Assembly: GCA_002336975.1 (NCBI GenBank)
Contig: DDFA01000101.1
Location: 1 to 28,088 of the forward strand
Length of the DNA stretch: 28,088 bases
Source of the DNA: Phyllobacteriaceae bacterium UBA1940
GTDB lineage: Bacteria; Pseudomonadota; Alphaproteobacteria; Rhizobiales; Rhizobiaceae
Direction of reading: 5' to 3'
Positions within the stretch are counted from its first letter, which is position 1. Each line of letters begins with the position of its first letter. A program made the translations under genes and the position numbers. Below are positions 1 through 8,244 of the stretch, one piece after another. The notes beneath the pieces were generated by a model. It ran no database searches, was not told the DNA's origin, and saw only the letters and a program-made list of their open reading frames with translations.

Positions 1-195
1 CAGCTCCCAGCGGAAATCAACAAACGGGATGCTTGCCGATGCGCTTCGACCCTATCGGTTGCTCGATGACCCTGCATCGTCCGATGAAGCCTCTACTGGA
101 TACGCGGTCGGAGATGGTTCGGCAAGGGGGTCTGGCGGGATGGTCTGCGGGTAGGACCAAGGGTCCGGTGCAATCACTGTCACTCGCCCATACGG

Positions 196-1137
196 TCAGT
201 GCGTGGTCTTCGATTTTTGCCACTCGGCAATTTCGTCGGCATAGGGGTCAGGAAGCGATTTCAGCTTGGCCAGCACGTCTGCGGTGCTGATCTCGACATA
301 GGGTTTGACCGGCTCTGAGCCGTTGGCGGCATGCCAGTTGGCGACGTATTCCTTGTACTTCGCATACCGTTTGGCCTGCACTTCGGGCGAGTTGGTCGCC
401 CATGTCGGGTCCATGTCGTAGGGGTGCTTCACATGCGGTTCGTGCTTGCCCGTGATGCGGGGGAACTTCGCCAACAGCTTTTCGAGCTTGGCGACGGTCG
501 GCTGCATAAGCTCCTGCCATTCGGGGTCATCCGGGTCGAAGGCATCCGCCCCGTACTGCTTGACGAAAGCCGCTTCGACCATCTTCTTCACCGATAGCTG
601 ATCGTCCTTCCCGGCCTTTCCCTTCCCTTCTCCCGTGAACTCGTTCGCGGTCTTACTTAGCTCCATAGGAACAGTAGAAGGGAAAGGAATAGTAGTGTGA
701 TCGGTTGCCTCAACCGTTGCCTCAACCGTTGCGTCAGGCGTTGCCTCAACCGTTGCCTCACTGGCGGGTTTCTTCGGGGGCGATTTCTTGGCCTTTAGCC
801 GAGCAAGATCAGCGGCAGTCCCGACATGTTTCAGCGCCACTTCGGTCGGTCTGATCCACGGGCAGATGACGCTACCCGCGAACCGATGCCGCTCTTTCTC
901 AATCAGGCCAACGTCCACCAACTCTTTCAGCCTGCGGTCCAAGGTGCTGCGCTTGAAGCCGGTCCAGCCGCGCCACGTCGCCAGCGGATACGCGGCCCAT
1001 GATATGGGGTCACCGGGAAGCCGCGCGGATGATCCACGATGCCGGAATACGATGACGCCAAGCAGCTTCCGGGCATCGGGGTTCTGCTTCGACCATACCT
1101 TGAAGGTTGCGGGGTCGGTCAGGTCTATCTCGTTCAT
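196..1137 (-). CDS. Putative winged-helix DNA-binding protein of an accessory element
   Basis: Hypothetical protein of 313 residues. The N-terminal ~110 residues read as a helix-turn-helix/winged-helix domain: a helical stretch with KRSTLDRRLKELVDVGLIEK is a typical recognition helix plus wing, as in phage or plasmid replication and regulatory proteins. A low-complexity linker of ATVE repeats follows, then a charged C-terminal region rich in K, W and Y. I start it at the ATG at 1137 (MNEIDLTD), which has GGAG 11 bases upstream, rather than at the TTG seven codons earlier. It lies just 3' of tRNA-Pro, a favoured integration site, and part of it (around 640-700) is more AT-rich than the rest of the window, so a mobile-element origin is likely. 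I do not recognise a specific family; replication initiator or transcription regulator are both possible. Confidence 0.6.
   Translation of the reverse strand: MNEIDLTDPATFKVWSKQNPDARKLLGVIVFRHRGSSARLPGDPISWAAYPLATWRGWTGFKRSTLDRRLKELVDVGLIEKERHRFAGSVICPWIRPTEVALKHVGTAADLARLKAKKSPPKKPASEATVEATPDATVEATVEATDHTTIPFPSTVPMELSKTANEFTGEGKGKAGKDDQLSVKKMVEAAFVKQYGADAFDPDDPEWQELMQPTVAKLEKLLAKFPRITGKHEPHVKHPYDMDPTWATNSPEVQAKRYAKYKEYVANWHAANGSEPVKPYVEISTADVLAKLKSLPDPYADEIAEWQKSKTTH
704..763. repeat. Five-unit 12-bp tandem repeat inside a coding region
   Basis: Five tandem 12-bp units based on gttgcctcaacc run from 704 to 763. Units 1, 2 and 4 are identical; unit 3 has changes at three positions and unit 5 diverges at its end. 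On the minus strand they encode an Ala-Thr-Val-Glu repeat in the linker of the winged-helix-like protein. Because the unit is a multiple of three, copy-number change would lengthen or shorten the linker without a frameshift. Confidence 0.85.
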
Positions 1138-1239
1138 CTGCGATACCACTCCGGGCAAATCTGATTGCTGGATTTGGAGGGTTCGCTAGACTGATCGTGC
1201 GGATTACCTCTCCCGCGTCTAGCGTCTCCAAAGACGTTG

Positions 1240-1276
1240 AAGCCCTCCGGTGTGCCATCCGGGGGGCTTTGCTTTT
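1240..1276 (+). terminator. Candidate intrinsic terminator
   Basis: The arm aagccctccgg (1240-1250) pairs with ccggggggctt (1259-1269), one G-T wobble, around an 8-base loop. A T-rich tail (tttgctttt) follows on the plus strand. No plus-strand gene is visible just upstream, so it may end a short transcript of the accessory element or simply insulate it from the tRNA side. Confidence 0.45.
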
Positions 1277-1325
1277 GGGCCTAGGGCGGAACAGCGGGAG
1301 AACGCGCAACGGCAGTCCGGGGATT

Positions 1326-1355
1326 ATTCCGGGACTTTCCGTGCCAATTCCGGGA
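1326..1355. repeat. Direct repeats of attccggga near the tRNA junction
   Basis: The 9-mer attccggga occurs at 1326-1334 and 1347-1355, exactly 21 bp apart start to start, about two helical turns. A related gtccgggga lies just upstream at 1315-1323. The repeats sit about 85-115 bp from the 3' end of tRNA-Pro. Regular spacing and position fit protein-binding sites, for example integrase arm-type sites or an operator, but this is inference. The 280 bases between the upstream gene and the tRNA hold only these repeats and hairpins; I see no gene there. Confidence 0.4.
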
Positions 1356-1415
1356 TTTGGTGCTTCTTCTGTTCCCTTGCAGGCCACTAAGCCTACCGGG
1401 GGAGGGAACAAGAAA

Positions 1416-1438
1416 CCCTTGGTTTTCAAGGGCTTTTT
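1416..1438. terminator. Bidirectional terminator hairpin beside tRNA-Pro
   Basis: cccttg (1416-1421) and caaggg (1427-1432) form a 6-bp stem with a gtttt loop. Six Ts follow on the plus strand (1434-1439). Read on the minus strand, the same hairpin comes immediately after the tRNA CCA end and is followed by tttctt, so it can end tRNA-Pro transcription. Confidence 0.6.
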
Positions 1439-1515
<77 letters not shown>

Positions 1516-1528
1516 AGCCGCGCGAAGC

Positions 1529-1555
1529 CCTATATGGTCCGGCATCGCGACGCAA
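1529..1555 (-). promoter_or_regulatory. Candidate promoter of tRNA-Pro
   Basis: On the minus strand TTGCGT (1550-1555) and TATAGG (1529-1534) are 15 bases apart, or 16 if CTTGCG is taken as the -35 box. The -10 box ends 13 bases before the mature 5' end of the tRNA, the expected placement for a short leader. The spacing is slightly short for sigma-70. Confidence 0.4.
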
Positions 1556-1648
1556 GCGGCAATTGCCGGGTCTTGCCCGTCAACCGACCCGAATCTATTC
1601 TTCGCCGATCAGCGGCGGCTGTCCGCCGCGCGGCGATCAGGAAAACAG

Positions 1649-3421
1649 GTGCGCGCAAAGGCAGCATACTGGCGACGTGTTGCGACCGCGGCGATCGCCG
1701 TCGTCTGGCTGGCGGCCGGCGTGCAATTTGCCGCCGCCGCCGCGGTCAAGATCGCCGATCCCGAAAAATACGCCCGGGCAGCCGGGCTCGAGGCAGTGGT
1801 CAACGATCTGCGGCAAATGGCGCCGCTCGCCACCAAAAGCGCCGATGGCCAGAAACGGCGGGCGCTTGTCATCGGCATCAACGAATATGAAGAACTGACC
1901 GATCTGAACAAGGCCATCGGAGACGCGGATTCGCTTGAGGCGACGCTGAAGGATCTCGGGTTTGTCGTTACCGTGAAGGACAATATCGACGCGCGCGCGT
2001 TCGACGACGTGCTCGATGCGTTCGTCGAGAGCCTCGACAAGGGCGACATGGCGTTCTTTTTCTTTTCCGGTCACGGGGTTAGCTTAGAGCAGCGGAATTT
2101 CCTGCTGCCCGCCGACATGCCGGCGCTGGATGCGGTGCGCGAATCGCGCCTCGATCGCTATGCCGTGGACGCGCAGGAACTCGTCGATCGCATCTACGAG
2201 CGCGGCGTCGAGATCGCCCTGGTGGTGCTGGATGCGTGTCGCGACAATCCGTTCCCGCCGGACGCCGACACGCGCACCATGCGCAGCTATGGCGGGCTGC
2301 AGCGCATGACGCCGCAGAAGGGCGCGTTCGTGATCTATTCGGCCGGCGTCGGCCAGAAGGCGCTGGACAGGCTCGGCCCCGCCGACGCCGATCCGAATTC
2401 GGTTTTCACGCGCATATTCCGCCCCGCGCTCGCGACGCCGGGCATGCCGATGGTCGAGATCGCCAAGCGCACCCAGGTCGAGGTCAGCGCGCTTGCGGCG
2501 ACCGTGACCCACAAGCAGGAACCCGCCTATTACGATCAGGTGGTCGGCCAGTTCTACATGTCGCCGCCGCGGCCAGACATTTACGGCCTGGTGCTGGGCA
2601 TCGACGACTATGGCGGGAAATTCAACCTGCGCGGCGCGATCAACGATACGACGATCATCGCCAGGGTGCTTCAGGATGCTGGGGCCAGGAAGGTCGTGAC
2701 GCTGACCAACCAGGACCTGCGCCTCAACCTGGTCGAATATGTCTGGAACGACCTTGTCGCCGACGCTCGGCCCGGGGACACCGTCTTTTTCACCTTTTCA
2801 GGCACCGGCTATCGCGAACCCGCACCCGGCGGCTCTGTTGATGCGGACCAGTTGCAAACCGTGCTGCTGCTCAGCGGCTCGACGCCGGTCGAGGATTATC
2901 AGGCGCTCGCCGACAAGGAAGGCAAAGGCCGCGCCGGCCTTGATCTGGTGGAGCCGGAGCGGAAGCTGACGGACGCGTTCTTCACCGGCCTGATGGAAGT
3001 GGCGGCGCGCAAGAATTTGAATGTCATCGTGCTGATCGACGGCTGCCACGCCGGCGGTTTGCTGGATCGGCAATTCGCCAATGTCACCTTTTTTGGCGCT
3101 GTCGAAGAGCTCGGCCTCGCGTCGGAGAAGAGGTTCCTCGGAGTCGACTACGGCGTTGGCAGTTATGTCTTCGCAGCGGCGATTTCCGGCCTGGCGGACT
3201 TGAATGGCGACGGGTTTTTGACGCAGCGCGAGCTGTTCGGCTATGGCGGGCAGAACATCTACGCCATCAGCGACGCCCGGCAAAATCCGCAATTCTCGCC
3301 GTCGATCGAAAAGAGCAGCGCTGAACTGGTGCTGCTGACATTGCCGCCAGGCGGCAAGGAAAACACGCTGGCGCAGTACTGGCGTCTGAAACCGCGCGAC
3401 GCAGTACCCGGTCAGGACTGA
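1649..3421 (+). CDS. Secreted tandem caspase-like (peptidase C14/metacaspase) protein
   Basis: A 590-residue protein with two caspase-fold (C14 p20-like) domains. An N-terminal signal sequence (hydrophobic ~11-31, Ala-rich cleavage zone) predicts export to the periplasm. Domain 1 (~70-300) begins RRALVIGINEY and keeps both catalytic motifs: FFFFSGHG with His142 and LVVLDACRDNPF with Cys197. Domain 2 (~311-565) begins IYGLVLGIDDY and keeps its Cys (VLIDGCHAGG, Cys466), but SGTG (384-387) places Thr386 where the catalytic His should be. A canonical EF-hand loop, DLNGDGFLTQRE (517-528), lies near the C terminus and suggests calcium binding. Translation likely starts at GTG 1649, with AGGA six to seven bases upstream. 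Such proteins cleave after Arg/Lys in family members; the target here is unknown. It is transcribed alone and converges on the polysaccharide locus. Confidence 0.9.
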   Translation: MRAKAAYWRRVATAAIAVVWLAAGVQFAAAAAVKIADPEKYARAAGLEAVVNDLRQMAPLATKSADGQKRRALVIGINEYEELTDLNKAIGDADSLEATLKDLGFVVTVKDNIDARAFDDVLDAFVESLDKGDMAFFFFSGHGVSLEQRNFLLPADMPALDAVRESRLDRYAVDAQELVDRIYERGVEIALVVLDACRDNPFPPDADTRTMRSYGGLQRMTPQKGAFVIYSAGVGQKALDRLGPADADPNSVFTRIFRPALATPGMPMVEIAKRTQVEVSALAATVTHKQEPAYYDQVVGQFYMSPPRPDIYGLVLGIDDYGGKFNLRGAINDTTIIARVLQDAGARKVVTLTNQDLRLNLVEYVWNDLVADARPGDTVFFTFSGTGYREPAPGGSVDADQLQTVLLLSGSTPVEDYQALADKEGKGRAGLDLVEPERKLTDAFFTGLMEVAARKNLNVIVLIDGCHAGGLLDRQFANVTFFGAVEELGLASEKRFLGVDYGVGSYVFAAAISGLADLNGDGFLTQRELFGYGGQNIYAISDARQNPQFSPSIEKSSAELVLLTLPPGGKENTLAQYWRLKPRDAVPGQD

Positions 3422-3444
3422 TCGGGCCTGACAGGCACGAGGCG

Positions 3445-4701
3445 CTAGGCGACCTGTTGCCGGGCGAGGCGCGAATAATGCGCGCCGTGCCGGGCTTCGA
3501 GCGCGATTGCGCCCCAGACCATGCCGAGCAGCAGGTAGAAGTGCCGCCAGTGGTCGGTGTCGATGAAGCTGCCGAGCGCCACATGGCCGACAAGCGTCAC
3601 CCAGGCGCACAGCAGGAAAGGCTGCCAGGGCCGCTCGCGGAACAGGATGCGGAAGCCGCCAGCCAGCGTCCACACGATCATCGTCAGCCAGGACGCAAAT
3701 CCCAGCCAGCCGTAGTCCATCAGCGATTTCAGCCAGATATTGTGGGTGTCCTCGCCATAGATCTGGCCGAACTGCAGCGGGCCGATGCCGAACGGATGTT
3801 CGGTCGCAAGCATGAAGCCGATGGCGTAGCGGGCAAAGCGGCCGAGCCGCGCGCCGTCATAGTCCTGCACCAGCTGGGCGCGGGTGGTGAACAGGTCCGA
3901 GATCGCCGGAAATTGCAGCGCGACCAGCAGGCCGATGACCAGCACCGACACGGCGGCGACGCTCATCATCACCAGCCGCAGACGGAACGCGCCGCTCTGG
4001 CTGCGCAGGAACAGCGTGCCCATGATCAGCAGCGAGCTGAACCCGAACAGGCCCCACGCGCCGCGCGAGAACGACAGCAGCAGCGCGAACACGATGACCG
4101 CCAGCGGCGGGCCGCACCACAGCCAGTCGCGCAGGCCGCCGGTCAGCAGCCGGTAGAGCAGCCACACGCCAGGCAGCACCAGGAACGGCCCGAACACGTT
4201 GGGGTCCTGGAACACGCCCGCCGCGCGGTCGTAGAGGGTGAACGCGTCGAAGCCGGGCAGGGCGTGGAAATAGCCGATGATGCCGGCCGCCCCGGTCATC
4301 AGCGCGGCGAGCGTCCAGGCGCGGAACATGTAGAGGTAGAGCTGATGGCGTTCCGCAAGGACAGCGGCGATGAACACCGCCGTGAAGGCGAGGAACAGCG
4401 ACACCGCCAGATAGAGCGGCACGTCGCGCGTGGTGATGTCGGCCATCTGTGTCATCGAAATCATGCCGCCGATGTTGAAGGTGATCAGCAGCGCCAGCAA
4501 CGGCGTGATCGACATCGACAGGCGCAGCCCAAACAGCGCCCAAACGCCGATCAGCGCCGCCATGTAGAGTTCGTAGGGCGCCGGCTCGCGGATGACGAAG
4601 CCGGCGAGAAAAACGCCGAACGACACCGACGCGGCCGCGACGATGTCGATCGACTTCTGGTTGATCGCCGATTGCGGCAGCTGGACCGCGGCCGCGCTCA
4701 A
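3445..4701 (-). CDS. O-antigen ligase/polymerase superfamily membrane protein (Wzy/ExoQ-like)
   Basis: A 418-residue polytopic membrane protein with roughly ten to eleven hydrophobic segments. Landmarks of the Wzy_C/O-antigen ligase superfamily are visible: QDPNVFGPFL, SFSRGAWGLFGF, and a large loop with EHPFGIGPLQFG followed by DTHNIWLKSLMDYGWLGF. Members join lipid-linked repeat units into polymer in the periplasm, or ligate glycan to an acceptor. Genes with the initiating transferase and export protein directly upstream favour a polymerase. The start is TTG at 4701, overlapping the TGA of the upstream gene (TTGA), with GGAA about 8 bases upstream, so translational coupling is likely. It is last in a four-gene minus-strand run. 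Ligase versus polymerase cannot be settled from sequence alone. Confidence 0.85.
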   Translation of the reverse strand: MSAAAVQLPQSAINQKSIDIVAAASVSFGVFLAGFVIREPAPYELYMAALIGVWALFGLRLSMSITPLLALLITFNIGGMISMTQMADITTRDVPLYLAVSLFLAFTAVFIAAVLAERHQLYLYMFRAWTLAALMTGAAGIIGYFHALPGFDAFTLYDRAAGVFQDPNVFGPFLVLPGVWLLYRLLTGGLRDWLWCGPPLAVIVFALLLSFSRGAWGLFGFSSLLIMGTLFLRSQSGAFRLRLVMMSVAAVSVLVIGLLVALQFPAISDLFTTRAQLVQDYDGARLGRFARYAIGFMLATEHPFGIGPLQFGQIYGEDTHNIWLKSLMDYGWLGFASWLTMIVWTLAGGFRILFRERPWQPFLLCAWVTLVGHVALGSFIDTDHWRHFYLLLGMVWGAIALEARHGAHYSRLARQQVA

Positions 4702-6233
4702 TATGCGTTTTCCGTGTTCAGCAGCCGGATCGGCGTCAGGAACAGGATTTTCAGGTCAAACCACAGCGACCAGTTCTCGATGTAGTGAAGATCGTATTCG
4801 GTGCGCATCTTGATCTTCTCGTCGGTGTCCATCTCGCCGCGCCAGCCGTTGATCTGGGCCCAGCCGGTGACGCCGGGCTTGACCCGGTGACGGGCGAAAT
4901 AACCGTCGACGACTTCGTTGTAGAGCAGATTGTGGGTCTGGGCGGCGACCGCATGGGGACGGGGGCCGACCAGTGACAGCGAGCCGAACAGCGCGTTGAA
5001 GAACTGCGGCAGCTCGTCGATCGAGGTCTTGCGGATGAAGCGGCCGACACGGGTGACGCGCGGGTCGCCCTTGGTGACGGCCTGCCTGGCGGTCGGATCC
5101 GAGCGGTCGGTATACATCGAGCGGAACTTGTAGACCTCCACGACCTCGTTGTTGAACCCGTGGCGCTTCTGCTTGAACAGGACCGGTCCCTTCGAGTCGA
5201 GCTTGATGGCGATCGCGGTGGCCGCCATGACCGGCGACAGGACGATGATGCCGAGGAGGCTGAAGACGATGTCGAAGGCGCGCTTGGCGACCGAATCCCA
5301 ATCGTTGATCGGCTTGTCGAAAATGTCGAGCATCGGCACCGCGCCGATATAGGAATAGCTGCGCGGGCGGAAACGCAACTGGTTGGAGTGCGCCGACAGA
5401 CGGATGTCGACCGGCAGCACCCACAGCTTCTTCAGCAGCGACAGCACCCGGCTTTCGGCGGTCAGCGGCAGCGACACGATCAGCATGTCGATGCGCGCGA
5501 TGCGCGCAAACTCGATCAGTTCGGCGATGGTGCCCAGTTTCGGATAACCTGCGACGATCGGCGGCGAACGACTGTTGTCGCGGTCATCGAAGATGCCGCA
5601 GATGCGGATGTCGTTGTCGGACTGCGCCTCGACGGTGCGGATCAGCGTTTCGGCCGCCTGGCCGCCGCCGACGATCACCGCGCGACGCTCCATGCGGCCG
5701 TTGCGCGCCCAGCGGCGGATCAGGACCGCCATCACCAGTCGCAGCGCCATCAGCGCGGCGAAACCGGCGACGAACCATGCGCCGAACCACAGCCGCGAAA
5801 AATCCTCGGACACTTTGAACAGGAAGCCGGCGAGCGCCAGCAGCGCGAACGTGCCGGCCCACACCAGCAGCATGCGGCCCGAGAAGTGGATCGGCCTGCG
5901 CAGACTGGCGATCGAGTAGCCGTCGGTGAATTCGAGCAGGATGACCGCGAGCAGCGAGCCGCCGGCGATGACGCCCGGATACTTCCAGGCCATGTGGCCT
6001 CCGAGGCCGACTAGCCAGAGATAGGCGACGACGCCGCACAGCGCCAGCAGGCAGAATTCCGCCAGCCGCAGCCAGCCCGACACCATGACCGGCGACATCG
6101 TGTCCTGCCGGAAGTGGGCGGCGATGTATTGCGCCATCGGGTTGAGCTTGGTGTCGCCCGCTTTCGGACCGGAGTCCTGGTAGGCCCGCACGGCCTGGAG
6201 CGAAAAGCGCAGCTTGGGATCAATCTCGTTCAT
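4698..6233 (-). CDS. Undecaprenyl-phosphate sugar phosphotransferase (WcaJ/HfsE/UppE type)
   Basis: A 511-residue polyprenyl glycosylphosphotransferase. It has four N-terminal membrane helices (~50-200) and a Rossmann-like domain (RAVIVGGGQAAETL). After another membrane segment (IVFSLLGIIVLSPVMA) comes the bacterial sugar-transferase domain, with KRAFDIVFS, GPVLFKQKRHG, VYKFRSM, SIDELPQFFNAL, LVGPRPHA and KPGVTGWAQINGWRG. The family transfers a hexose-1-phosphate, usually glucose or galactose, from UDP-sugar to undecaprenyl phosphate at the cytoplasmic face, the first step of Wzy-type polysaccharide synthesis. The length matches full-size WcaJ-type enzymes. ATG at 6233 is the start. The 109 bases upstream separate it from the glycosyltransferase gene on the same strand; I see no convincing promoter there, so it probably shares the operon. 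Confidence 0.92.
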   Translation of the reverse strand: MNEIDPKLRFSLQAVRAYQDSGPKAGDTKLNPMAQYIAAHFRQDTMSPVMVSGWLRLAEFCLLALCGVVAYLWLVGLGGHMAWKYPGVIAGGSLLAVILLEFTDGYSIASLRRPIHFSGRMLLVWAGTFALLALAGFLFKVSEDFSRLWFGAWFVAGFAALMALRLVMAVLIRRWARNGRMERRAVIVGGGQAAETLIRTVEAQSDNDIRICGIFDDRDNSRSPPIVAGYPKLGTIAELIEFARIARIDMLIVSLPLTAESRVLSLLKKLWVLPVDIRLSAHSNQLRFRPRSYSYIGAVPMLDIFDKPINDWDSVAKRAFDIVFSLLGIIVLSPVMAATAIAIKLDSKGPVLFKQKRHGFNNEVVEVYKFRSMYTDRSDPTARQAVTKGDPRVTRVGRFIRKTSIDELPQFFNALFGSLSLVGPRPHAVAAQTHNLLYNEVVDGYFARHRVKPGVTGWAQINGWRGEMDTDEKIKMRTEYDLHYIENWSLWFDLKILFLTPIRLLNTENAY

Positions 6234-6342
6234 GCGACCAATACTCGAACGCTTGGGACGGCACTCCCCGGGTCATAGCATCGACTGGCTAACAAAGACT
6301 TAGAACCGGCCTGCGCATTGCAGCTAAACCGGCTGAGAACGT

Positions 6343-7479
6343 TCAGTTTTCGGGAAAAAGAACGCCGAGATAGGCGGCCTCGATATTGCGCGCCATCACG
6401 TCGGCGCCGAAACGCGCCTTGAGCGTCGCCGTGTCCGGCATCATGGCGCGCCAGCCGGCGGGGTCGCCCAGCAGGCGCTGCATCCGGTCGGCGATCTGGC
6501 CGACGTCAGGGTCGGCGAGGGCGGGCGACCCGGGCGGAAAGATCTCAGGGATGCCGCCGACGGAGGTGGCGATCATCGGCAGCCCCGCCGCGAGGGCTTC
6601 CAGGACGATGTAGGGCATCGCTTCGGCGCGCGACGGCACCACGATGGCGCGCGCCATGGCGAACGCCTTGCGGGCCGGCATCGGCTGGTGAAACGAGACC
6701 CGGTCGGCGAGGCCCAGCCGCTTCGCCTGCTCGATGTAGCTGGGCAGGTCGTCGCCGGCGCCGACCATCTGGCCGGTCAGCCTGCGGCCGGTGCGGCGTT
6801 CGGTTTCGGACAGCGCGTCGAGAAAAATATCGGGACCCTTAAGGTCCCGCATCATGCCGATATAGAGAAAGTCCGCGGCGTCGGCGTCCGGCGCTGCCGG
6901 CTCGAACTCGTCGGCGCGCAGGCCGTTGTAGACAAGACTCGACCTGGCGCGCGGCGCCCCGACCTTCTCGCGGTAGACGCGCTCCTCATAGCCCGAGACG
7001 AACAGGATGTGGTCGGTGAACCGGTCCAGCAGCCGTTCGGACGCAAAGATGGCCCTGCCGGTCATCGTGTCCGCATCGTAGTGCAGACTGCCGCCATGCG
7101 GCGAATAGAGGCGGGCTACGCGTGACCTGGAGACCCGCAACAGTGAACCGAACGCGCGCGAGTAGACGCCACCCTTGGCGCCATGCCCGTGCAGAACATC
7201 CGGCTGCAAACTTTTGATGACATTGTATGTTCGATAGGCGGCCGCGACGTCGCCGGGGCCGATGTGGCGCTGCATCGGCGTGCGGTGAAGCCCAAGCGCA
7301 AGTTGACCCGTCATCTGGTCGAAAATGCCCGCTTCATAGTCGCCGCCGGTGGTGGCGTCGCAGACGATGCCAACCTGGTGGCCGGCCGCCACCTGCGCGG
7401 CGGTCAGGTCGCGGACATGGCGGAAAATTCCGCCGACCGGAGATCTGAAGCAGTGAACGATCCTGAGAGACTGCGCCAC
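6343..7479 (-). CDS. GT4-family glycosyltransferase
   Basis: A 378-residue retaining glycosyltransferase of the GT-B/GT4 type. The N-terminal half begins RIVHCFRSPVGGIFRHV, the usual acceptor-side strand and Gly loop. The C-terminal half has DFLYIGMMRDLKGPD and VVPSRAEAMPYIVLEAL, whose E-x7-E pair is Glu286/Glu294, then IATSVGGIPEIF. It would add a sugar to the lipid-linked intermediate at the inner membrane; donor and linkage cannot be read from sequence. The start is GTG at 7479, 18 bases after the stop of the export-protein gene, so the two are co-transcribed. It is the only glycosyltransferase in the cluster besides the initiating enzyme, so a repeat unit larger than two sugars would need enzymes encoded elsewhere. 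Confidence 0.88.
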   Translation of the reverse strand: MAQSLRIVHCFRSPVGGIFRHVRDLTAAQVAAGHQVGIVCDATTGGDYEAGIFDQMTGQLALGLHRTPMQRHIGPGDVAAAYRTYNVIKSLQPDVLHGHGAKGGVYSRAFGSLLRVSRSRVARLYSPHGGSLHYDADTMTGRAIFASERLLDRFTDHILFVSGYEERVYREKVGAPRARSSLVYNGLRADEFEPAAPDADAADFLYIGMMRDLKGPDIFLDALSETERRTGRRLTGQMVGAGDDLPSYIEQAKRLGLADRVSFHQPMPARKAFAMARAIVVPSRAEAMPYIVLEALAAGLPMIATSVGGIPEIFPPGSPALADPDVGQIADRMQRLLGDPAGWRAMMPDTATLKARFGADVMARNIEAAYLGVLFPEN

Positions 7480-7497
7480 GCCCGCCCGGTCTCTCGA

Positions 7498-8061
7498 TCA
7501 GAACAGACGTTCGCGCACGTAGATCGTGTCGCCGGGCAGCAGCGGGTCGGAGGTGCGCACCCGTCCGGTCATCACCCTGCCGTTGACGGCCCGGGTGATG
7601 TCGACCGAGCCCTGTTCGCCGCGCGCGCTGAAACCGCCGGCCATGGCGACCGCCTTCTGGACGGTCATGCCCGGCACATAGGAATACTGGCCGGACGCGC
7701 CGACTTCGCCCATCACGAACACCGGCCGGTAGCGGTCGACCTCGACTGAGACGTCGGGGTCGCGCAGATAGCCGTTGCGTAGTTTTCCCGCGATCTGCGA
7801 CTCAAGCTGCGCCACGGTGACGCCGCGCGCCGCCACCGCGCCCACCAGCGGGAAGGCGATGTAGCCGGACTGGTCGATGGAATAGGTGTTGGTCAGCGAA
7901 TCCTGTTCGAAGACGGTGACGCGCACCCGGTCGCCGGAATCGAGCACATAGGGTTCCGCGAGCGCCTTGTGAAAGGCGGCGGGGGCCGGCCGGTAGCTGC
8001 TGCACCCTGAAAGCAGGGCGAGGGCGACGGCGCTGGTCAACAGAACGGAGGCGCGTTTCAT
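7498..8061 (-). CDS. Short polysaccharide export (OPX/Wza-like) lipoprotein
   Basis: A 187-residue OPX-family protein. It starts at ATG 8061 (MKRASVLL), where a signal peptide ends in the lipobox LLSGC with Cys20; a reading frame open further upstream would bury this signal. The polysaccharide-export domain begins near residue 38 (YVLDSGDRVRVTVFEQDSL). An SLBB-like domain follows (YRPVFVMGEVGASGQYSYVP). Wza of E. coli is about twice as long and spans the outer membrane with a C-terminal helix. This version lacks that helix, like short OPX proteins such as holdfast HfsD. It presumably forms the periplasmic export conduit with the divergent Wzz-like protein. First gene of the minus-strand run. 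Confidence 0.9.
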   Translation of the reverse strand: MKRASVLLTSAVALALLSGCSSYRPAPAAFHKALAEPYVLDSGDRVRVTVFEQDSLTNTYSIDQSGYIAFPLVGAVAARGVTVAQLESQIAGKLRNGYLRDPDVSVEVDRYRPVFVMGEVGASGQYSYVPGMTVQKAVAMAGGFSARGEQGSVDITRAVNGRVMTGRVRTSDPLLPGDTIYVRERLF

Positions 8062-8244
8062 CGGACTCAAGATACCTTCGGCGTGCTCGGCGCAGGCACG
8101 GCGCTGCGCTTTGGTCGCCTCCGTTATCGGCTTGTTAGGGTTAATGGCCGGTAAAAGACCCGCCCGGACAGGCAAGTTTCATCTTAACCACACGGAAACC
8201 ATAGCCGTTTACGTTTCACCCGATTGAGTATCGGAGTGAGAGCC

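Noticed and set aside
17..223. Small minus-strand reading frame of 68 codons overlapping the end of the winged-helix gene
   Set aside because: GTG start without a ribosome-binding site, 28-base overlap with the upstream gene and no recognisable motif. In 1-195 I therefore see no supported gene.
1649..3421. Caspase-like protein as part of a CRISPR type III-E or anti-phage system
   Set aside because: No CRISPR repeats, Cas genes, gasdermin-like or sensor genes are adjacent, and the signal peptide points to the periplasm.
3457..4785. Long plus-strand open frame opposite the polymerase gene
   Set aside because: Composition (E/R/Q/H-rich) is typical of antisense frames in GC-rich genes, and the opposite strand encodes a convincing membrane protein.
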